From Sphingomonas flavalba (lineage in GTDB: Bacteria; Pseudomonadota; Alphaproteobacteria; Sphingomonadales; Sphingomonadaceae), in the NCBI RefSeq assembly GCF_004796535.1, contig NZ_SPHY01000008.1, positions 99,430-163,429 of the forward strand: a DNA stretch of 64,000 nt, read 5' to 3'. Below are positions 41,231-51,086 of this stretch, piece by piece. Under the pieces are notes generated by a model. The model saw nothing but the letters and a program-made list of their open reading frames with translations, did not search any database and was not told where the DNA came from. Position numbers and translations under genes: made by a program. How positions within the stretch are numbered: position 1 is the stretch's first letter; the number at the start of each line of letters is the position of its first letter.

Positions 41231-43059
41231 GCCGCGCGGCGGGCGGTGGCGAGGATCGCGGCCAGCGCCGCCGGCGTGACGCCGCGCACACGCTGCGCTG
41301 CCGCCAGCGTCTCTGGCCGCGCCCGTTCGAGCCGCTCCGCCATCTCGATCGATAGTCCCGGAATTGCGCGATAGTCGAAATCGTCGCGCAGCTTCAACCC
41401 ATCGGCATGGGCGACCGCGGCGATTTCCGACGCCTGTCGCTCCAGATAGGGCGCGTAGCGGACATCCTCGACCAGTTCGCCGAGCGCATCGCCATCAAGC
41501 GCCGCCAACCGGGGGTCGAGCGCCCGCAGCAGCGCCGGATCGGCAGCGCCGACCGTCAACCAGGCCGCTATCGTCCTCGGCTCCAGATCGGCGCGCTCGG
41601 GCAGGATCGCCTCGGCGACCGCTACCCGATCAAGTACCGCCGCCGCCTCGGCCAGCGCCGCCGCCCGGTCCTCGAACCACCGCCGCCGTTCCTCCCCGAC
41701 GCAACCCAGCGCGATCGCCTTGGGCGTCAGCCGGCTGGCGGCGTTGTCGGCGCGCAACCGCAGCCGGTACTCGGCGCGAGCGGTCAGCATCCGGTAGGGT
41801 TCGGTCACCCCCTGCAAGGTCAGGTCGTCGATCAGCACGCCGATATAGCTGTCTGCCCGGTCGAACCGCACCGGCGCCCGGCCGAGCGCAGCGGCGGCGG
41901 CATTCAGCCCTGCGACCAGCCCCTGCGCCGCCGCTTCCTCGTAGCCGGTGGTGCCGTTGATCTGCCCGGCGCAGAACAGCCCGCCGACACCGCGCACCGC
42001 CAGCCCGCCGTCCAGCGCGCGCGGGTCGATATAGTCATACTCGACCGCATAGCCCGGCTGGACGATCCGCGCCCGTTCGAGCCCGTCGATCGTCTCGACC
42101 ATTGCCTGCTGGATGTCGGCGGGCAGCGAGCTGGATATGCCGTTCGGATAAACCAGCGGATCGTCAAGGCCTTCCGGTTCAAGGAAAATCTGATGGCCAT
42201 CGCGGTCGCCGAAACGGTGGATCTTGTCCTCGATCGAGGGGCAGTAGCGCGGCCCCAGCCCCTCGATCGCGCCGGAAAACAGCGGTGAGCGGTCGAGCGC
42301 CCCGCGAATGACCGCGTGAGTCTGCGCGTTGGTGCGGGTGATCGCACAGGCCAGTTGCGGCAGGCGCGGGTCGTCCGGCAACGCGCCCATCGTCCAGTGT
42401 TCGGCATCCGATTCCTGCCGCCGCAACCGGCTCCAGTCGATCGTCCGTCCGTCCAGCCGGGGCGGCGTGCCGGTCTTGAGCCGGGCGATCGGCAGGCCAA
42501 GACCCCCGATCTGCTCGCCAAGCCGGGTCGCCGCCCGCTCACCGACCCGGCCGCCGGTGCTCCGCTCCTCACCGCAGAACATCCGGCCGCACAGGAAGGT
42601 GCCGGTTGCCAGCACTACGGCCGGCGCGGTGAGCGGAACGCCGTCGGCCAGCGTCACGCCGGTCACATTTCCGCCGGTCAGGACCAGCGCCGCCGCCTCG
42701 CCCTCGACCACCGTCAGGCCGGGCTGCGTCGCGATCAGCCGGTGAATCGCCTGCCGGAACAGCCGCCGGTCGGCCTGGACGCGTGGCCCGCGCACCGCCG
42801 CACCCTTGCTGGCGTTCAGCATCCGGTGGTGGATCGCCGCGCTGTCGGCGGCGCGGGCGATGATCCCGTCGAACGCGTCGACCTCACGGACCAGATGCCC
42901 CTTGCCGAGCCCGCCGATCGCCGGGTTGCACGACATCGCGCCGATCGTCGCGGCGGAAAAGCTGACCAGCGCCACCCGCGCGCCGAGCCGGGCAGCGGCG
43001 CAGGCGGCCTCGCAGCCGGCATGGCCGCCGCCGATCACGATGACGTCGAAGCTGTCCAC
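41227..43059 (-). CDS. mnmG: tRNA uridine-5-carboxymethylaminomethyl modification enzyme MnmG
   Basis: FAD protein that with MnmE modifies the wobble uridine. 610 residues from GTG 43059. [20 protein letters not shown] (FAD fold), [69 protein letters not shown] and the C-terminal RIPGLS-like [20 protein letters not shown] are all present. The GTG matches the family N-terminus; a TTG at 43095 would add 12 unconserved residues. Stop overlaps the rsmG ATG. Confidence 0.96.
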   Translation of the reverse strand: MDSFDVIVIGGGHAGCEAACAAARLGARVALVSFSAATIGAMSCNPAIGGLGKGHLVREVDAFDGIIARAADSAAIHHRMLNASKGAAVRGPRVQADRRLFRQAIHRLIATQPGLTVVEGEAAALVLTGGNVTGVTLADGVPLTAPAVVLATGTFLCGRMFCGEERSTGGRVGERAATRLGEQIGGLGLPIARLKTGTPPRLDGRTIDWSRLRRQESDAEHWTMGALPDDPRLPQLACAITRTNAQTHAVIRGALDRSPLFSGAIEGLGPRYCPSIEDKIHRFGDRDGHQIFLEPEGLDDPLVYPNGISSSLPADIQQAMVETIDGLERARIVQPGYAVEYDYIDPRALDGGLAVRGVGGLFCAGQINGTTGYEEAAAQGLVAGLNAAAAALGRAPVRFDRADSYIGVLIDDLTLQGVTEPYRMLTARAEYRLRLRADNAASRLTPKAIALGCVGEERRRWFEDRAAALAEAAAVLDRVAVAEAILPERADLEPRTIAAWLTVGAADPALLRALDPRLAALDGDALGELVEDVRYAPYLERQASEIAAVAHADGLKLRDDFDYRAIPGLSIEMAERLERARPETLAAAQRVRGVTPAALAAILATARRAA

Positions 43060-43097
43060 GGCCGCCCCGCTACACGATTCGGCCGGGCCGGGCAAAA

Positions 43098-43113
43098 TGT
43101 TCCACGTGGAACG
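43098..43113. promoter_or_regulatory. parS-like site 3
   Basis: TGTTCCACGTGGAACG, parS consensus at 15 of 16 positions, in the 58-bp gap between the mnmE stop and the mnmG start. Confidence 0.9.
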
Positions 43114-43117
43114 GCGG

Positions 43118-44419
43118 CTATTTGCCGATACAGAATGTCCCGAACAGCGCGTCGAGCATATCCTCGGTCCCCGCCCGCCCGGTTAGCGCGTCGAAACAGG
43201 CCCGGGCCAGCCGCAGATGCTCCGCGCGCAGCAGGTCGTCGTCCAGGGTCAGCGCCGCCACGACATGCTCCGCTACCGTCGCGACCGCCTCGCGCTGGCG
43301 GCGGCTCAGCGCCAGTTCGTCGGCGCGGGGCAGCAACGTCGTGGCGACCTCGCCCATCGCCGCGATCAACTCGGCGATGCCCCCGCCGGTCGCGGCAGAC
43401 AGTGCCAGCCGCCCGGGCGGCGCCTCCGCCCGCCCCGGCAGGTCCGCGCGCGGATGCAGGTGCAGCAGCGCCTGCCCCTGCTCGCCATCCGCCGGCGGCC
43501 CGTCGCCCAGCCACAGCACAATGTCCGCATCGGCGATCGCCGCCGCCGCGCGGTCGATGCCGATCCGCTCGATCGGGTCGTCGCCCCCGGCGCGGAGCCC
43601 GGCGGTGTCGGTCAGCCGGTAGGCGACGCCGCCGAGTACGACCGGCACTTCGATCAGGTCCCGCGTTGTCCCGGCAATGGCGGAGACGATTGCCGCTTCG
43701 CGCTCGACCAGCCGGTTGAGCAACGTCGACTTGCCGGCATTTGGCGGCCCGGCGATGACGACGCTGAGCCCGTCGCGCAGCCGCTCCGCCGGCGGCCGGG
43801 CGAGCTGCGCCGCCAGTGCCGCCTGCAACGCGCTCAGCCGGGCGTGGACCATCGGCTCGGTATCGACCGCGTCGACATCGTCCTCGTCGGAGAAATCGAG
43901 GCGGGATTCGATCAGCGCCCCGGCGATCAGTATCTCCTTCTGCCAGCCATCGATCCGCGCGGTCAGCCCGCCCTCGGCCACCGCCAGCGCCCGGCGCCTT
44001 TGCGCCTCCGTCTCGGCACGCAGCAGATCGGACAATCCTTCGACCGCGATCAGGTCGGTCTTGCCGTTCTGAAACGCCCTCCACGTGAATTCCCCAGCGC
44101 GGGCTGGGCGCAGGCCGGGCAGCGTCGCAAGCGCCCGTTCGACGGCGGCGATCACCGCCCGCCCGCCGTGCAGGTGGAATTCGACCAGGTCCTCGCCGGT
44201 CACCGATCGCGGGCCGGGAAAGAACAGCAGCAATCCCCGGTCGATCGGCAGGCCGCTGTCCGGGTCGGCGATCCGCGCCAGCCGGGCACGGCGCGGTTCC
44301 GGGCGCTGGCCGGTCAGCGCCACCGCAGCCGCGACGGCGCCCGGCCCGCTGACCCGCACCACCGCGATCGCCGCCGGCGGCGCCCCGCTCGACAGGGCGA
44401 AGATCGTCTGACGCGGCAC
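43118..44419 (-). CDS. mnmE: tRNA modification GTPase MnmE
   Basis: GTPase partner of MnmG. 433 residues. N-terminal folate domain [20 protein letters not shown], the G domain with G1 [14 protein letters not shown]2 IAGTTRD and G3 DTAGLR, and the catalytic C-terminal CIGK. GTG 44419 gives the family N-terminus; the frame upstream runs into the preceding small gene. It lies 10 bp after the DUF6489 stop and 58 bp before mnmG, with parS site 3 in the gap. Confidence 0.96.
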   Translation of the reverse strand: MPRQTIFALSSGAPPAAIAVVRVSGPGAVAAAVALTGQRPEPRRARLARIADPDSGLPIDRGLLLFFPGPRSVTGEDLVEFHLHGGRAVIAAVERALATLPGLRPARAGEFTWRAFQNGKTDLIAVEGLSDLLRAETEAQRRRALAVAEGGLTARIDGWQKEILIAGALIESRLDFSDEDDVDAVDTEPMVHARLSALQAALAAQLARPPAERLRDGLSVVIAGPPNAGKSTLLNRLVEREAAIVSAIAGTTRDLIEVPVVLGGVAYRLTDTAGLRAGGDDPIERIGIDRAAAAIADADIVLWLGDGPPADGEQGQALLHLHPRADLPGRAEAPPGRLALSAATGGGIAELIAAMGEVATTLLPRADELALSRRQREAVATVAEHVVAALTLDDDLLRAEHLRLARACFDALTGRAGTEDMLDALFGTFCIGK

Positions 44420-44429
44420 GCCGGTTCGA

Positions 44430-44669
44430 TCAGGCCTTGGTGGCGCCCTTGCCCATCTGTTCGAACATCTGGGTCCACATCTTGAACCCGGCATCGCCCA
44501 TCGGCGCCCAGCTTTTCAGCATCGATTCCAGCAGTTCCGGGCTCGGCCCTTTCTGCATCGTGTCCAGCAGGCTCTTCACATAGGCATCATGGACCGGCGA
44601 CAGGTCCGGCAGGCCCAGGAAACGGCGCGCCTCCTCCGGCGTGCAATCCACTTCGACATTCATCTTCAT
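44430..44669 (-). CDS. DUF6489-like small protein
   Basis: 79 residues, MKMNVEVDCTPEEARRFLGL then PDLSPVHDAYVKSLLDTMQK and FKMWTQMFEQMGKGATKA; acidic-helical, no signal peptide or membrane helix. This small protein recurs immediately upstream of mnmE in sphingomonads. Function unknown. A polyhydroxyalkanoate-granule-like helix pattern is only a resemblance. Confidence 0.8.
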   Translation of the reverse strand: MKMNVEVDCTPEEARRFLGLPDLSPVHDAYVKSLLDTMQKGPSPELLESMLKSWAPMGDAGFKMWTQMFEQMGKGATKA

Positions 44670-44722
44670 CGCCCGTCCCCTCGTGCTTGAGCCGATGCGG
44701 TCGGCACTCTAGGCTGCCCGCC

Positions 44723-45211
44723 ATGGCTTATGCGCCCGTCACCGCCTCGATCGCAACGCCTGTCGGCACCGTCCATATCACCGGCGACAACGATGTCGTG
44801 CGCGCGATCCGCATCGCTGACGCGGTGGAGGCGGCAACGCCGGTTTCCGCCGCCCTGCCGTGCGCGGTGGCGGAGGCGGTACGGCAGATCGCCGCCTATT
44901 TCACCGACCCCCGGTTGCGCTTCGCCCTGCCGCTCGCCCCGGCGGCGACCGCGCGCGGCATGGCGCTGCGCGAAGCGATCGCCGCCATCCGCCCCGGCGA
45001 GACGCAAAGCTATGGCGAGGTCGCCGCCGCCATCGCCTCCTCCCCCCGCGCCGTCGGCCAGGCCTGCGCGCGCAACCCGTTCCCGATCGTCATTCCCTGC
45101 CACCGGGTGCTGGCCGGCGGCGGGCGCCTCGGCGCCTATTCCGCCGGCGGCGGCACCCGCACCAAATCCTGGCTCCTCCATCACGAAGGCATGAAAGGCC
45201 CGTTGCTATGA
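44723..45211 (+). CDS. ogt: Methylated-DNA-protein cysteine methyltransferase
   Basis: Direct reversal of O6-alkylguanine in DNA by transfer to a cysteine. 162 residues with IPCHRVL (acceptor Cys126), the HTH recognition region GETQSYGEVAAAIASSPRAV, and GARNPF-like ACARNPFPIV. No Ada-type regulatory domain, so the constitutive Ogt/MGMT form. It diverges from the DUF6489 gene and its stop overlaps the next ATG. Confidence 0.94.
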   Translation: MAYAPVTASIATPVGTVHITGDNDVVRAIRIADAVEAATPVSAALPCAVAEAVRQIAAYFTDPRLRFALPLAPAATARGMALREAIAAIRPGETQSYGEVAAAIASSPRAVGQACARNPFPIVIPCHRVLAGGGRLGAYSAGGGTRTKSWLLHHEGMKGPLL

Positions 45212-45906
45212 CCCGCACCGTCCAGATCGACAGCCCCGCCGGTAACGGCCGCTTCGCCGCCTATGTCGCCGCCCCCGCGGGTGACGCCAAGGCGGCAATC
45301 GTCGTCATCCAGGAGATTTTCGGGGTCAACGCCGGCATCCGGGCGAAATGCGACGATTGGGCGAAGGCGGGCTATCTGGCGGTCGCGCCGGACCTGTTCT
45401 GGCGGCTGGAGCCGGGGGTGGAGCTCGATCCCGACGTGCAGGAGCAGTTCCAGCAGGCGCTGGCGCTGATGGGCCGATTCGACCAGGACCAGGGCATCGC
45501 CGACATCGAGGCGACGATCCGCTGGGCGCGGGCCGAGATCGGCGGCGGCAAGGTCGGCGCTGTCGGCTACTGCCTCGGCGGGCGGCTGGCCTATATGGTC
45601 GCCGCGCGCACCGACGTCGACGCGACCGTCGGCTATTATGGCGTCGGCATCGACGGACTGCTGGGGGAAAAGCACGCGATCGGGCGGCCGCTGATGCTCC
45701 ATATCCCCACCGACGACCATTTCGTGCCGGCGGAGGCGCAGGCGAAGATGCACGCCGGACTGGACGATCATCCGAAAGTCGTGCTGCACGACTATCCCGG
45801 CCTCGACCACGGCTTCGCCGCCCAGTCGGGCAAGCGCCGCGACGAGGCGGCCGCCACCCTCGCCGACGGCCGCACCGCCCGGTTCTTCGCCGAGCATCTG
45901 AAATAG
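45208..45906 (+). CDS. Dienelactone hydrolase family protein
   Basis: Alpha/beta hydrolase of 232 residues. Nucleophile Cys in VGAVGYCLGGRLAYMVAA, catalytic Asp in HIPTDDHFVPAEAQ and His in YPGLDHGFA, the Cys-His-Asp triad of carboxymethylenebutenolidase-type enzymes. Opens TVQIDSPAGNGRFAAYVAAP. Substrate unknown; no aromatic-degradation genes are nearby. ATG 45208 overlaps the ogt stop (ATGA). Confidence 0.92.
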   Translation: MTRTVQIDSPAGNGRFAAYVAAPAGDAKAAIVVIQEIFGVNAGIRAKCDDWAKAGYLAVAPDLFWRLEPGVELDPDVQEQFQQALALMGRFDQDQGIADIEATIRWARAEIGGGKVGAVGYCLGGRLAYMVAARTDVDATVGYYGVGIDGLLGEKHAIGRPLMLHIPTDDHFVPAEAQAKMHAGLDDHPKVVLHDYPGLDHGFAAQSGKRRDEAAATLADGRTARFFAEHLK

Positions 45907-45914
45907 CCGCTACC

Positions 45915-45949
45915 CGTCATTGCGAGCCCCGCAGGGGCGCGGCAATCCA
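45915..45949 (+). repeat. Copy of the CGTCATTGCGAG palindrome
   Basis: CGTCATTGCGAGCCCCGCAG, then GGGCGCGGCAATCCA, between two convergent genes (stops at 45906 and 46013). Confidence 0.85.
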
Positions 45950-46012
45950 TCAGAGTTTGTCCGCTTCAGGCGGAATCGGCACGACGAGGGAAGAACGAAG
46001 AATTCGGCGCTT

Positions 46013-46687
46013 TTAGCCGAACAGGGTGACGACGCCGACGCCGGGGTCGACCCAGCCCTCATAGATCATCTTGACCGCAACGTAGAGAATCACCGCCAGC
46101 CCGACATAGGCGATCCAGCGGAACCGCTCGATATATTTGGCGATGATGTTGGCGGCGATGCCCATCAGCGCCACCGACAGGATCAGCCCGATGATCAGGA
46201 TGCCGGGGTGCTCGCGCGCCGCCCCGGCAACCGCCAGCACATTGTCCAGGCTCATGCTGACATCGGCGATGGCGACGGCCCAGGCGGCGCCGAGGAAGCT
46301 CTTGGCCGGCCGGACGTTGCTGTATTCGTCGCCATGGACCTCCGGCGACCCGCCCGCCACCGCCGGCCTCGGGTGCAGCTCGCGGTACATCTTCCACGAC
46401 ACCCAGAGCAGCAGCAGCCCGCCGGCGAAGATCAGCCCGACGATCTGCATCAACTGGGTGACGACCAACGCGAAGGCGATGCGCAGCACCAGCGCGGCGA
46501 CGATGCCGATCATGATGACCTTGCGCCGCTGCGCGTCCGGCAGCCCGGCGGCCAGCGCGCCGACGACGATCGCGTTGTCGCCGGCCAGCATGATGTCGAT
46601 CATCAGCACCTGGCCGAACGCGGCCAGCGCGGCCGGGTCGCCCAGGTTGGAGAAATCGTTGACGATATGCTGCCAGAGCTCAAGCAT
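46013..46687 (-). CDS. TerC-family (YjbE/YkoY) membrane protein
   Basis: 224 residues, about seven membrane helices. Conserved DIMLAGDNAIVVGALAAGLP in helix 2 and the second acidic motif DVSMSLDNVLAVAGAA are the TerC signatures, linked to Mn2+ export or metal loading of exported proteins. Ends in ILYVAVKMIYEGW. It lies downstream of rho on the same strand (24 bp), so it may be cotranscribed. Confidence 0.92.
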   Translation of the reverse strand: MLELWQHIVNDFSNLGDPAALAAFGQVLMIDIMLAGDNAIVVGALAAGLPDAQRRKVIMIGIVAALVLRIAFALVVTQLMQIVGLIFAGGLLLLWVSWKMYRELHPRPAVAGGSPEVHGDEYSNVRPAKSFLGAAWAVAIADVSMSLDNVLAVAGAAREHPGILIIGLILSVALMGIAANIIAKYIERFRWIAYVGLAVILYVAVKMIYEGWVDPGVGVVTLFG

Positions 46688-46711
46688 CGGCGGTCGAACG
46701 CTCCGTGCGCG

Positions 46712-47968
46712 CTACTGGTTCATCGATTCGAAGAAATCCTCGTTGGTCTTCGAATCCTTCATCTTGTCGAGCAGGAACTCCATCGCGTCGATCGTGCCCA
46801 TCTGCATCAGGATGCGGCGCAGCACCCACATCTTGCTGAGCTTGCCCTTGTCGACCAGCAGCTCCTCCTTGCGGGTGCCGGACTTGCCGACGTCCATCGC
46901 CGGGAAGATGCGCTTGTCGGCGACCTTGCGGTCGAGGACGATCTCCGAATTGCCGGTACCCTTGAATTCCTCGAAGATCACCTCGTCCATCCGGCTGCCG
47001 GTATCGATCAGCGCGGTGGCGATGATCGACAGCGATCCGCCTTCCTCGATGTTGCGGGCAGCACCAAAGAAGCGCTTCGGCCGCTGCAGCGCGTTGGCGT
47101 CGACGCCGCCGGTCAGCACCTTGCCCGACGACGGCACGACCGTGTTGTAGGCGCGGCCGAGCCGGGTGATCGAGTCGAGCAGGATGACGACATCCTTCTT
47201 GTGCTCGACCAGCCGCTTGGCCTTCTCGATCACCATCTCGGCGACCTGGACGTGGCGCTGCGCCGGCTCGTCGAAGGTGGAGGAGATCACCTCGCCCTTC
47301 ACGCTGCGCTGCATGTCGGTCACTTCCTCCGGCCGCTCGTCGATCAGCAGCACGATCAGGAACACTTCCGGATGGTTGTCGGTGATCGCCTTGGCGATGT
47401 TCTGGAGCAGCACCGTCTTGCCGACGCGCGGCGGCGCGACGATCAGCGCGCGCTGGCCCTTGCCCTGCGGGCTGACGATGTCGATCACCCGCGCCGACTT
47501 GTCCTTGACCGTCGGGTCGGCGGGGTCGAGCGTCAGCTTCTCGTCGGGGTAGAGCGGGGTCAGGTTGTCGAAATTGACCCGGTGGCGGACCGCGTCGGGA
47601 TCGTCGAAATTGACCGAGACCAGCTTGGTCAGCGCGAAATAGCGTTCGCCGTCCTTCGGCGCGCGGATCTCGCCCTCGACGGTGTCGCCGGTGCGCAGGC
47701 CGAAACGGCGGACCTGGTTGGGCGACACGTAGATGTCGTCGGGCCCGGCGAGGTAGTTCGCCTCCGGGCTGCGCAGGAAGCCGAATCCGTCCTGCAGCAC
47801 CTCGATCGTGCCTTCGCCCATGATCTGGGCGCCGCCCTCGGCCTCGGCCTTCAGGATCGCGAACATCAGGTCCTGCTTGCGCAGTGTCGACGCGCCCTCG
47901 ACGCCCAGCGCCTCGGCCATCGTCACCAGCTCGGCCGGCGATTTTTTCTTGAGTTCTTTCAAATGCAT
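46712..47968 (-). CDS. rho: Transcription termination factor Rho
   Basis: Hexameric RNA helicase. 418 residues, the compact form without an N-terminal insertion. [21 protein letters not shown]-terminal helix bundle, the cold-shock-like RNA-binding domain [20 protein letters not shown], Walker [11 protein letters not shown]-loop [16 protein letters not shown] and R-loop [14 protein letters not shown] 47968 starts the usual N-terminus. Rho sits in the origin-proximal cluster as in Caulobacter and Rickettsia. The 151-bp gap upstream shows no gene. Confidence 0.97.
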   Translation of the reverse strand: MHLKELKKKSPAELVTMAEALGVEGASTLRKQDLMFAILKAEAEGGAQIMGEGTIEVLQDGFGFLRSPEANYLAGPDDIYVSPNQVRRFGLRTGDTVEGEIRAPKDGERYFALTKLVSVNFDDPDAVRHRVNFDNLTPLYPDEKLTLDPADPTVKDKSARVIDIVSPQGKGQRALIVAPPRVGKTVLLQNIAKAITDNHPEVFLIVLLIDERPEEVTDMQRSVKGEVISSTFDEPAQRHVQVAEMVIEKAKRLVEHKKDVVILLDSITRLGRAYNTVVPSSGKVLTGGVDANALQRPKRFFGAARNIEEGGSLSIIATALIDTGSRMDEVIFEEFKGTGNSEIVLDRKVADKRIFPAMDVGKSGTRKEELLVDKGKLSKMWVLRRILMQMGTIDAMEFLLDKMKDSKTNEDFFESMNQ

Positions 47969-48119
47969 CGTTGGTTTCCGATGGGACGCGAACGCGATAC
48001 GCCGCGTGGAGCAGAATAAGGAGACCCGGCACCGGCAGGACGCCACGGTGCTTCCGGTCGAATCGACTAAGCGGCGGGCCGAACCAAGTCAAGCGAGCCC
48101 GGTCAGCGGCCGACCGCTC

Positions 48120-48476
48120 CTACTTGCCGGCCTCCGCCCGCATCTCGGCGCCCAGCGCCTGCATCGCCTGGCCGTAAGCGGTCATCTCGGCGCTGCACCT
48201 TTGCGCCTCGGCCTGGATGCTGGCGCTGTCCTGTTCCATCCGCTTCGCCTCCGCCTTGATCGCGTCGGCGATTCCGGCCGCGGGCAGTTGGGCGCTCAGC
48301 CGGCCGTACCAGAGCAGCGCGCCCATCATCCCGGCCTGCTTGGCCTTGGCGTCGGTCGCGCTGGCGGCAAACGCCATCACCGTGAAGCAGCGGGCGTCCG
48401 CCGCGATGTCCGGCGCAGCCGTCGGCGCGGCCGCCCCCTGCAGCAGCAACGCGGCGAGCAGCGCGGCGCCGGCCAT
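48120..48476 (-). CDS. Small exported protein of unknown function
   Basis: 118 residues: signal peptide MAGAALLAALLLQGAAAP, then a helical mature part with two cysteines (ARCFTVMAFAASATDAKAKQ ... AEAQRCSAEMTAYGQAM). No recognised domain. Its ATG shares a base with the hemJ stop, so it is translationally coupled to haem synthesis genes although no functional link can be read. Confidence 0.78.
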   Translation of the reverse strand: MAGAALLAALLLQGAAAPTAAPDIAADARCFTVMAFAASATDAKAKQAGMMGALLWYGRLSAQLPAAGIADAIKAEAKRMEQDSASIQAEAQRCSAEMTAYGQAMQALGAEMRAEAGK

Positions 48477-48934
48477 CAGAACGGTCTGACGACGACGAGG
48501 ATGACGACGATCGCCACCGCAATGCCGGGAATCTCGTTCATCATCCGCAGCGTCCTTCCGCTGTAGCGCCGCTCGCCCTTCGCCAGCTTGCGGCCGTAGC
48601 CGACGATCCAGCCGTGATAGGCGGACAGCAGCAGCACCACCGCGAACTTGGCATGGAACCACGGTTCGGCAAAAGCGCCGATGTTAAACGCCAGCGCCAG
48701 CCCGAACAGCCAGACGAGGATCATCGACGGCGTGATGATGATGTGGCGCAGCTTGCGCTCGCGCGTCACCCAGCGCGCCTCCTCCTCCGACCCGACCGGC
48801 GCTTCCTGATGGTAGACGAAGAAACGCGGCAGCATGAACAGGCCGGCGATCCAGAAGATCACGAAAATCACATGGGCGGCCTTCACCCACAGATAGGCTG
48901 CGCCCAGAAAGCCGATCATGCCGTCGAAGCTCAT
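48476..48934 (-). CDS. hemJ: Protoporphyrinogen IX oxidase HemJ
   Basis: Membrane enzyme that oxidises protoporphyrinogen IX in bacteria lacking HemY/HemG. 152 residues, four helices. Conserved His21 in WVKAAHVIFVIFWIAGLFML and RFFVYHQE, then RKLRHIIITPSMILVWLFGL (second conserved Arg/His) and WFHAKFAVVLLLSAYHGW. ATG 48934 overlaps the hemE stop, so two consecutive pathway genes are coupled. Confidence 0.94.
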   Translation of the reverse strand: MSFDGMIGFLGAAYLWVKAAHVIFVIFWIAGLFMLPRFFVYHQEAPVGSEEEARWVTRERKLRHIIITPSMILVWLFGLALAFNIGAFAEPWFHAKFAVVLLLSAYHGWIVGYGRKLAKGERRYSGRTLRMMNEIPGIAVAIVVILVVVRPF

Positions 48935-49983
48935 CCGCGCCCCCGCAACTGGGCGACCAGCGCCTCGACATGCGCGATCGGCGTGTCGGGCTGGATGCCG
49001 TGGCCCAGGTTGAAGATATGGGGCCGATCGGCGAAGGCCGCAAGCACCCGATCGACCGCCGCGCGGAGCGGCGCGCCGCCGGCGATCAGCGCCAGCGGAT
49101 CCAGGTTGCCCTGCACCGGCAGCCCGGCGGGCAACTGCGCGTCGGCCCAGCCGGGATCGACCGTCTCGTCCAGCCCAAGCGCGTCGACCCCGGTTTCGCG
49201 CGCATAGGCGGCCAGCTTTCCGCCGGCGCCCTTGGGAAAGCCGATGATCGGCGTATCGGGGTGACGCGCCTTCAGCCGGGCGACGATCTCGGCGGTCGGT
49301 GCGATCACCCAGCGCTCGAACGGTTCCGGCGCCAGGCTGCCGGCCCAGCTGTCGAACAACTGCACCGCGTCGACCCCGGCATCGATCTGGCCGGACAGAT
49401 AGTCGACGCTCCAGTCGACGATCGCGGCGATGATCGCGCCGAACTCCTGCGGATCGCGATAGGCGTAGCGCCGCGTCTCCGCCTGCTCGCGGCTGCCTTC
49501 CCCGGCGATCATGTAGGTGGCGACGGTCCACGGCGATCCGGCGAAGCCAAGGAAGCTCGTCTCCGGCGCCAGCGCCGCCTTCACCCGGCGCACCGTCTCG
49601 TAGACCGGGGCGAGCCGTTCCGGCCGGGGGGCAAGCGCCGCCAGCGCGCTGTCGGCCAGCTTCGGGCTCAGCCGCGGCCCTTCGCCGGCGACGAAGCGCA
49701 GGTCCTGGCCCATCGCGTGGGGGATGACGAGGATGTCGGAAAACAGGATCGCGCCGTCGAAGCCGAACCGGCGGATCGGCTGCAGCGTCACCTCCGCCGC
49801 CGCCGCGCTGTCGTTGACCAGATCGAGGAAACCGCCCTTCTCCGCCCGGAGCGCGCGGTATTCGGGCAGGTAGCGCCCGGCCTGGCGCATCAGCCACAGC
49901 GGCGGGCGCTCCTGCCGGGCGCCGCGCAGCACGGCGAGCAACGGCTTGTCGGTGGCGGCCAGGGCGGCGGGGACGGAACCCAT
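48931..49983 (-). CDS. hemE: Uroporphyrinogen decarboxylase
   Basis: Haem pathway enzyme decarboxylating uroporphyrinogen III to coproporphyrinogen III. 350 residues. Active-site block RPPLWLMRQAGRYLPEYRAL, AILFSDILVIPHAMG, GFAGSPWTVATYMIAGEGS, VQLFDSWAGSL and HIFNLGHGIQPDTP are all present. Two in-frame ATGs, 49983 and 49989, follow AGAAAG; the first is preferred for spacing. It is divergent from ppsR across the proposed oriC. Confidence 0.96.
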   Translation of the reverse strand: MGSVPAALAATDKPLLAVLRGARQERPPLWLMRQAGRYLPEYRALRAEKGGFLDLVNDSAAAAEVTLQPIRRFGFDGAILFSDILVIPHAMGQDLRFVAGEGPRLSPKLADSALAALAPRPERLAPVYETVRRVKAALAPETSFLGFAGSPWTVATYMIAGEGSREQAETRRYAYRDPQEFGAIIAAIVDWSVDYLSGQIDAGVDAVQLFDSWAGSLAPEPFERWVIAPTAEIVARLKARHPDTPIIGFPKGAGGKLAAYARETGVDALGLDETVDPGWADAQLPAGLPVQGNLDPLALIAGGAPLRAAVDRVLAAFADRPHIFNLGHGIQPDTPIAHVEALVAQLRGRG

Positions 49984-49989
49984 CTTCAT

Positions 49990-50273
49990 CTTTCTAAGAT
50001 TCTTTATTGAAGGAAGTTGATGATTGTTGGTCGCTTGGTTGCGGGGCTTAGGCAGTTCACCGCCGATTGCCAACAGATTGACTCCAGCCGGCGGCGGCGA
50101 TCGACCGGAGTCGATGCCGCTTTCCCCGTTATCCCCACGATGGGGATGAAATCATCCGCCTGTGGACGGTGCTGTCAGCGCTTGCGGAGAAGCGGGGATG
50201 AATCCGCCGCTTGCCGCCTGCCTGCATGATCAGCTAGCGCCATGCACAGGCTTTTCCACAGGGATGCTCCGGC
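49990..50273. other. oriC: Candidate chromosomal replication origin (oriC)
   Basis: The 284-bp gap between divergent hemE and ppsR is where the origin lies in Caulobacter and Rickettsia. It opens with an AT-rich stretch (49990-50030). DnaA-box-like sites: TTATCCCCA at 50129-50137 and, inverted three bases later, TCATCCCCA (50141-50149); TTTTCCACA at 50252-50260; CCGTCCACA inverted at 50161-50169; TCATCCCCG inverted at 50193-50201. GANTC methylation sites occur at 49998, 50080, 50108 and 50200. Three parS sites lie 7-9.5 kb away and local genes point away from this gap. Not proven by sequence alone. Confidence 0.72.
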
Positions 50274-51086
50274 TTGACGATACGGCTCCATCTCCACCTG
50301 CTGTCCGATTCGACCGGCGAGACGCTGGAGAACATCGCCAAGGCCGCGCTCGCCCAATATGACGGGGTCGAGACGATCAAGCATTTCTGGCCGATGATCC
50401 GTTCGGAAGCGAATCTGGAACGGATCCTGACGGAAATCGCGCAGAATCCCGGTCTTGTGCTGTTCACGCTGGTCAATAGCGACATTCGCCGCACGCTGGA
50501 GACGCGTTGCCGCGGCCTCGGCCTGCCGGCGGTCGCCGCGCTCGATCCGGTGACCGACGCGTTGTCGAACATGCTCGGTCAGACGGCGAAGGCGCGGCCG
50601 GGGCGCCAGCACATCCTCGACGCCGCCTATTTCGCGCGGGTCGACGCGATCCAGTTCACCATCGCCCATGACGACGGCATCGGCGCGGAGGATTGGGAGG
50701 AAGCGGACATATTGCTCGCCGGCATCTCGCGCACGTCGAAGACGCCGACCTCGATCTACCTCGCCAATCGCGGCTACAAGACCGCCAACATCCCGCTGGT
50801 CGTCGAAAGCCCGCCGCCGCCGTCGCTGTTCGCGCTGCGCAACCCGCTGGTTGTCGGGCTGACGACCAGCGCCGACCGGCTGGTCGCCGTCCGCCGCAAC
50901 CGGCTGCTATCGCTCAATCAGGCGCCGGAAACCGCCTATGTCGACGAGGACGCAGTGAAGCGCGAAATCGCCTTCGCCCGCCGCATCTTCGCCGACAATG
51001 GCTGGCCGGTGCTCGACGTCACCCGCCGCTCGATCGAGGAAGCGGCGGCGGCGATCATCAACCTCTACAACGAGCGGATGAAGTGA
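50274..51086 (+). CDS. ppsR: PEP synthase / pyruvate phosphate dikinase regulator (DUF299)
   Basis: Bifunctional ADP-dependent kinase and phosphorylase that switches PEP synthase or PPDK. 270 residues. LHLLSDSTGETLENIAKAAL at the N-terminus and the nucleotide-binding ADILLAGISRTSKTPTSIYL near residue 145 are family hallmarks, then YKTANIPLVVE. Start is TTG 50274; there is no ATG at the conserved N-terminus. It corresponds to the gene flanking the origin in Rickettsia and Caulobacter. Stop overlaps the maf GTG. Confidence 0.93.
   Translation: MTIRLHLHLLSDSTGETLENIAKAALAQYDGVETIKHFWPMIRSEANLERILTEIAQNPGLVLFTLVNSDIRRTLETRCRGLGLPAVAALDPVTDALSNMLGQTAKARPGRQHILDAAYFARVDAIQFTIAHDDGIGAEDWEEADILLAGISRTSKTPTSIYLANRGYKTANIPLVVESPPPPSLFALRNPLVVGLTTSADRLVAVRRNRLLSLNQAPETAYVDEDAVKREIAFARRIFADNGWPVLDVTRRSIEEAAAAIINLYNERMK

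Noticed and set aside
44079..44091. CCACGTGAA in mnmE as a fourth parS
   Set aside because: Only the CACGTG core matches; flanks are not GTTY/RAAC, so it falls below the other three sites.
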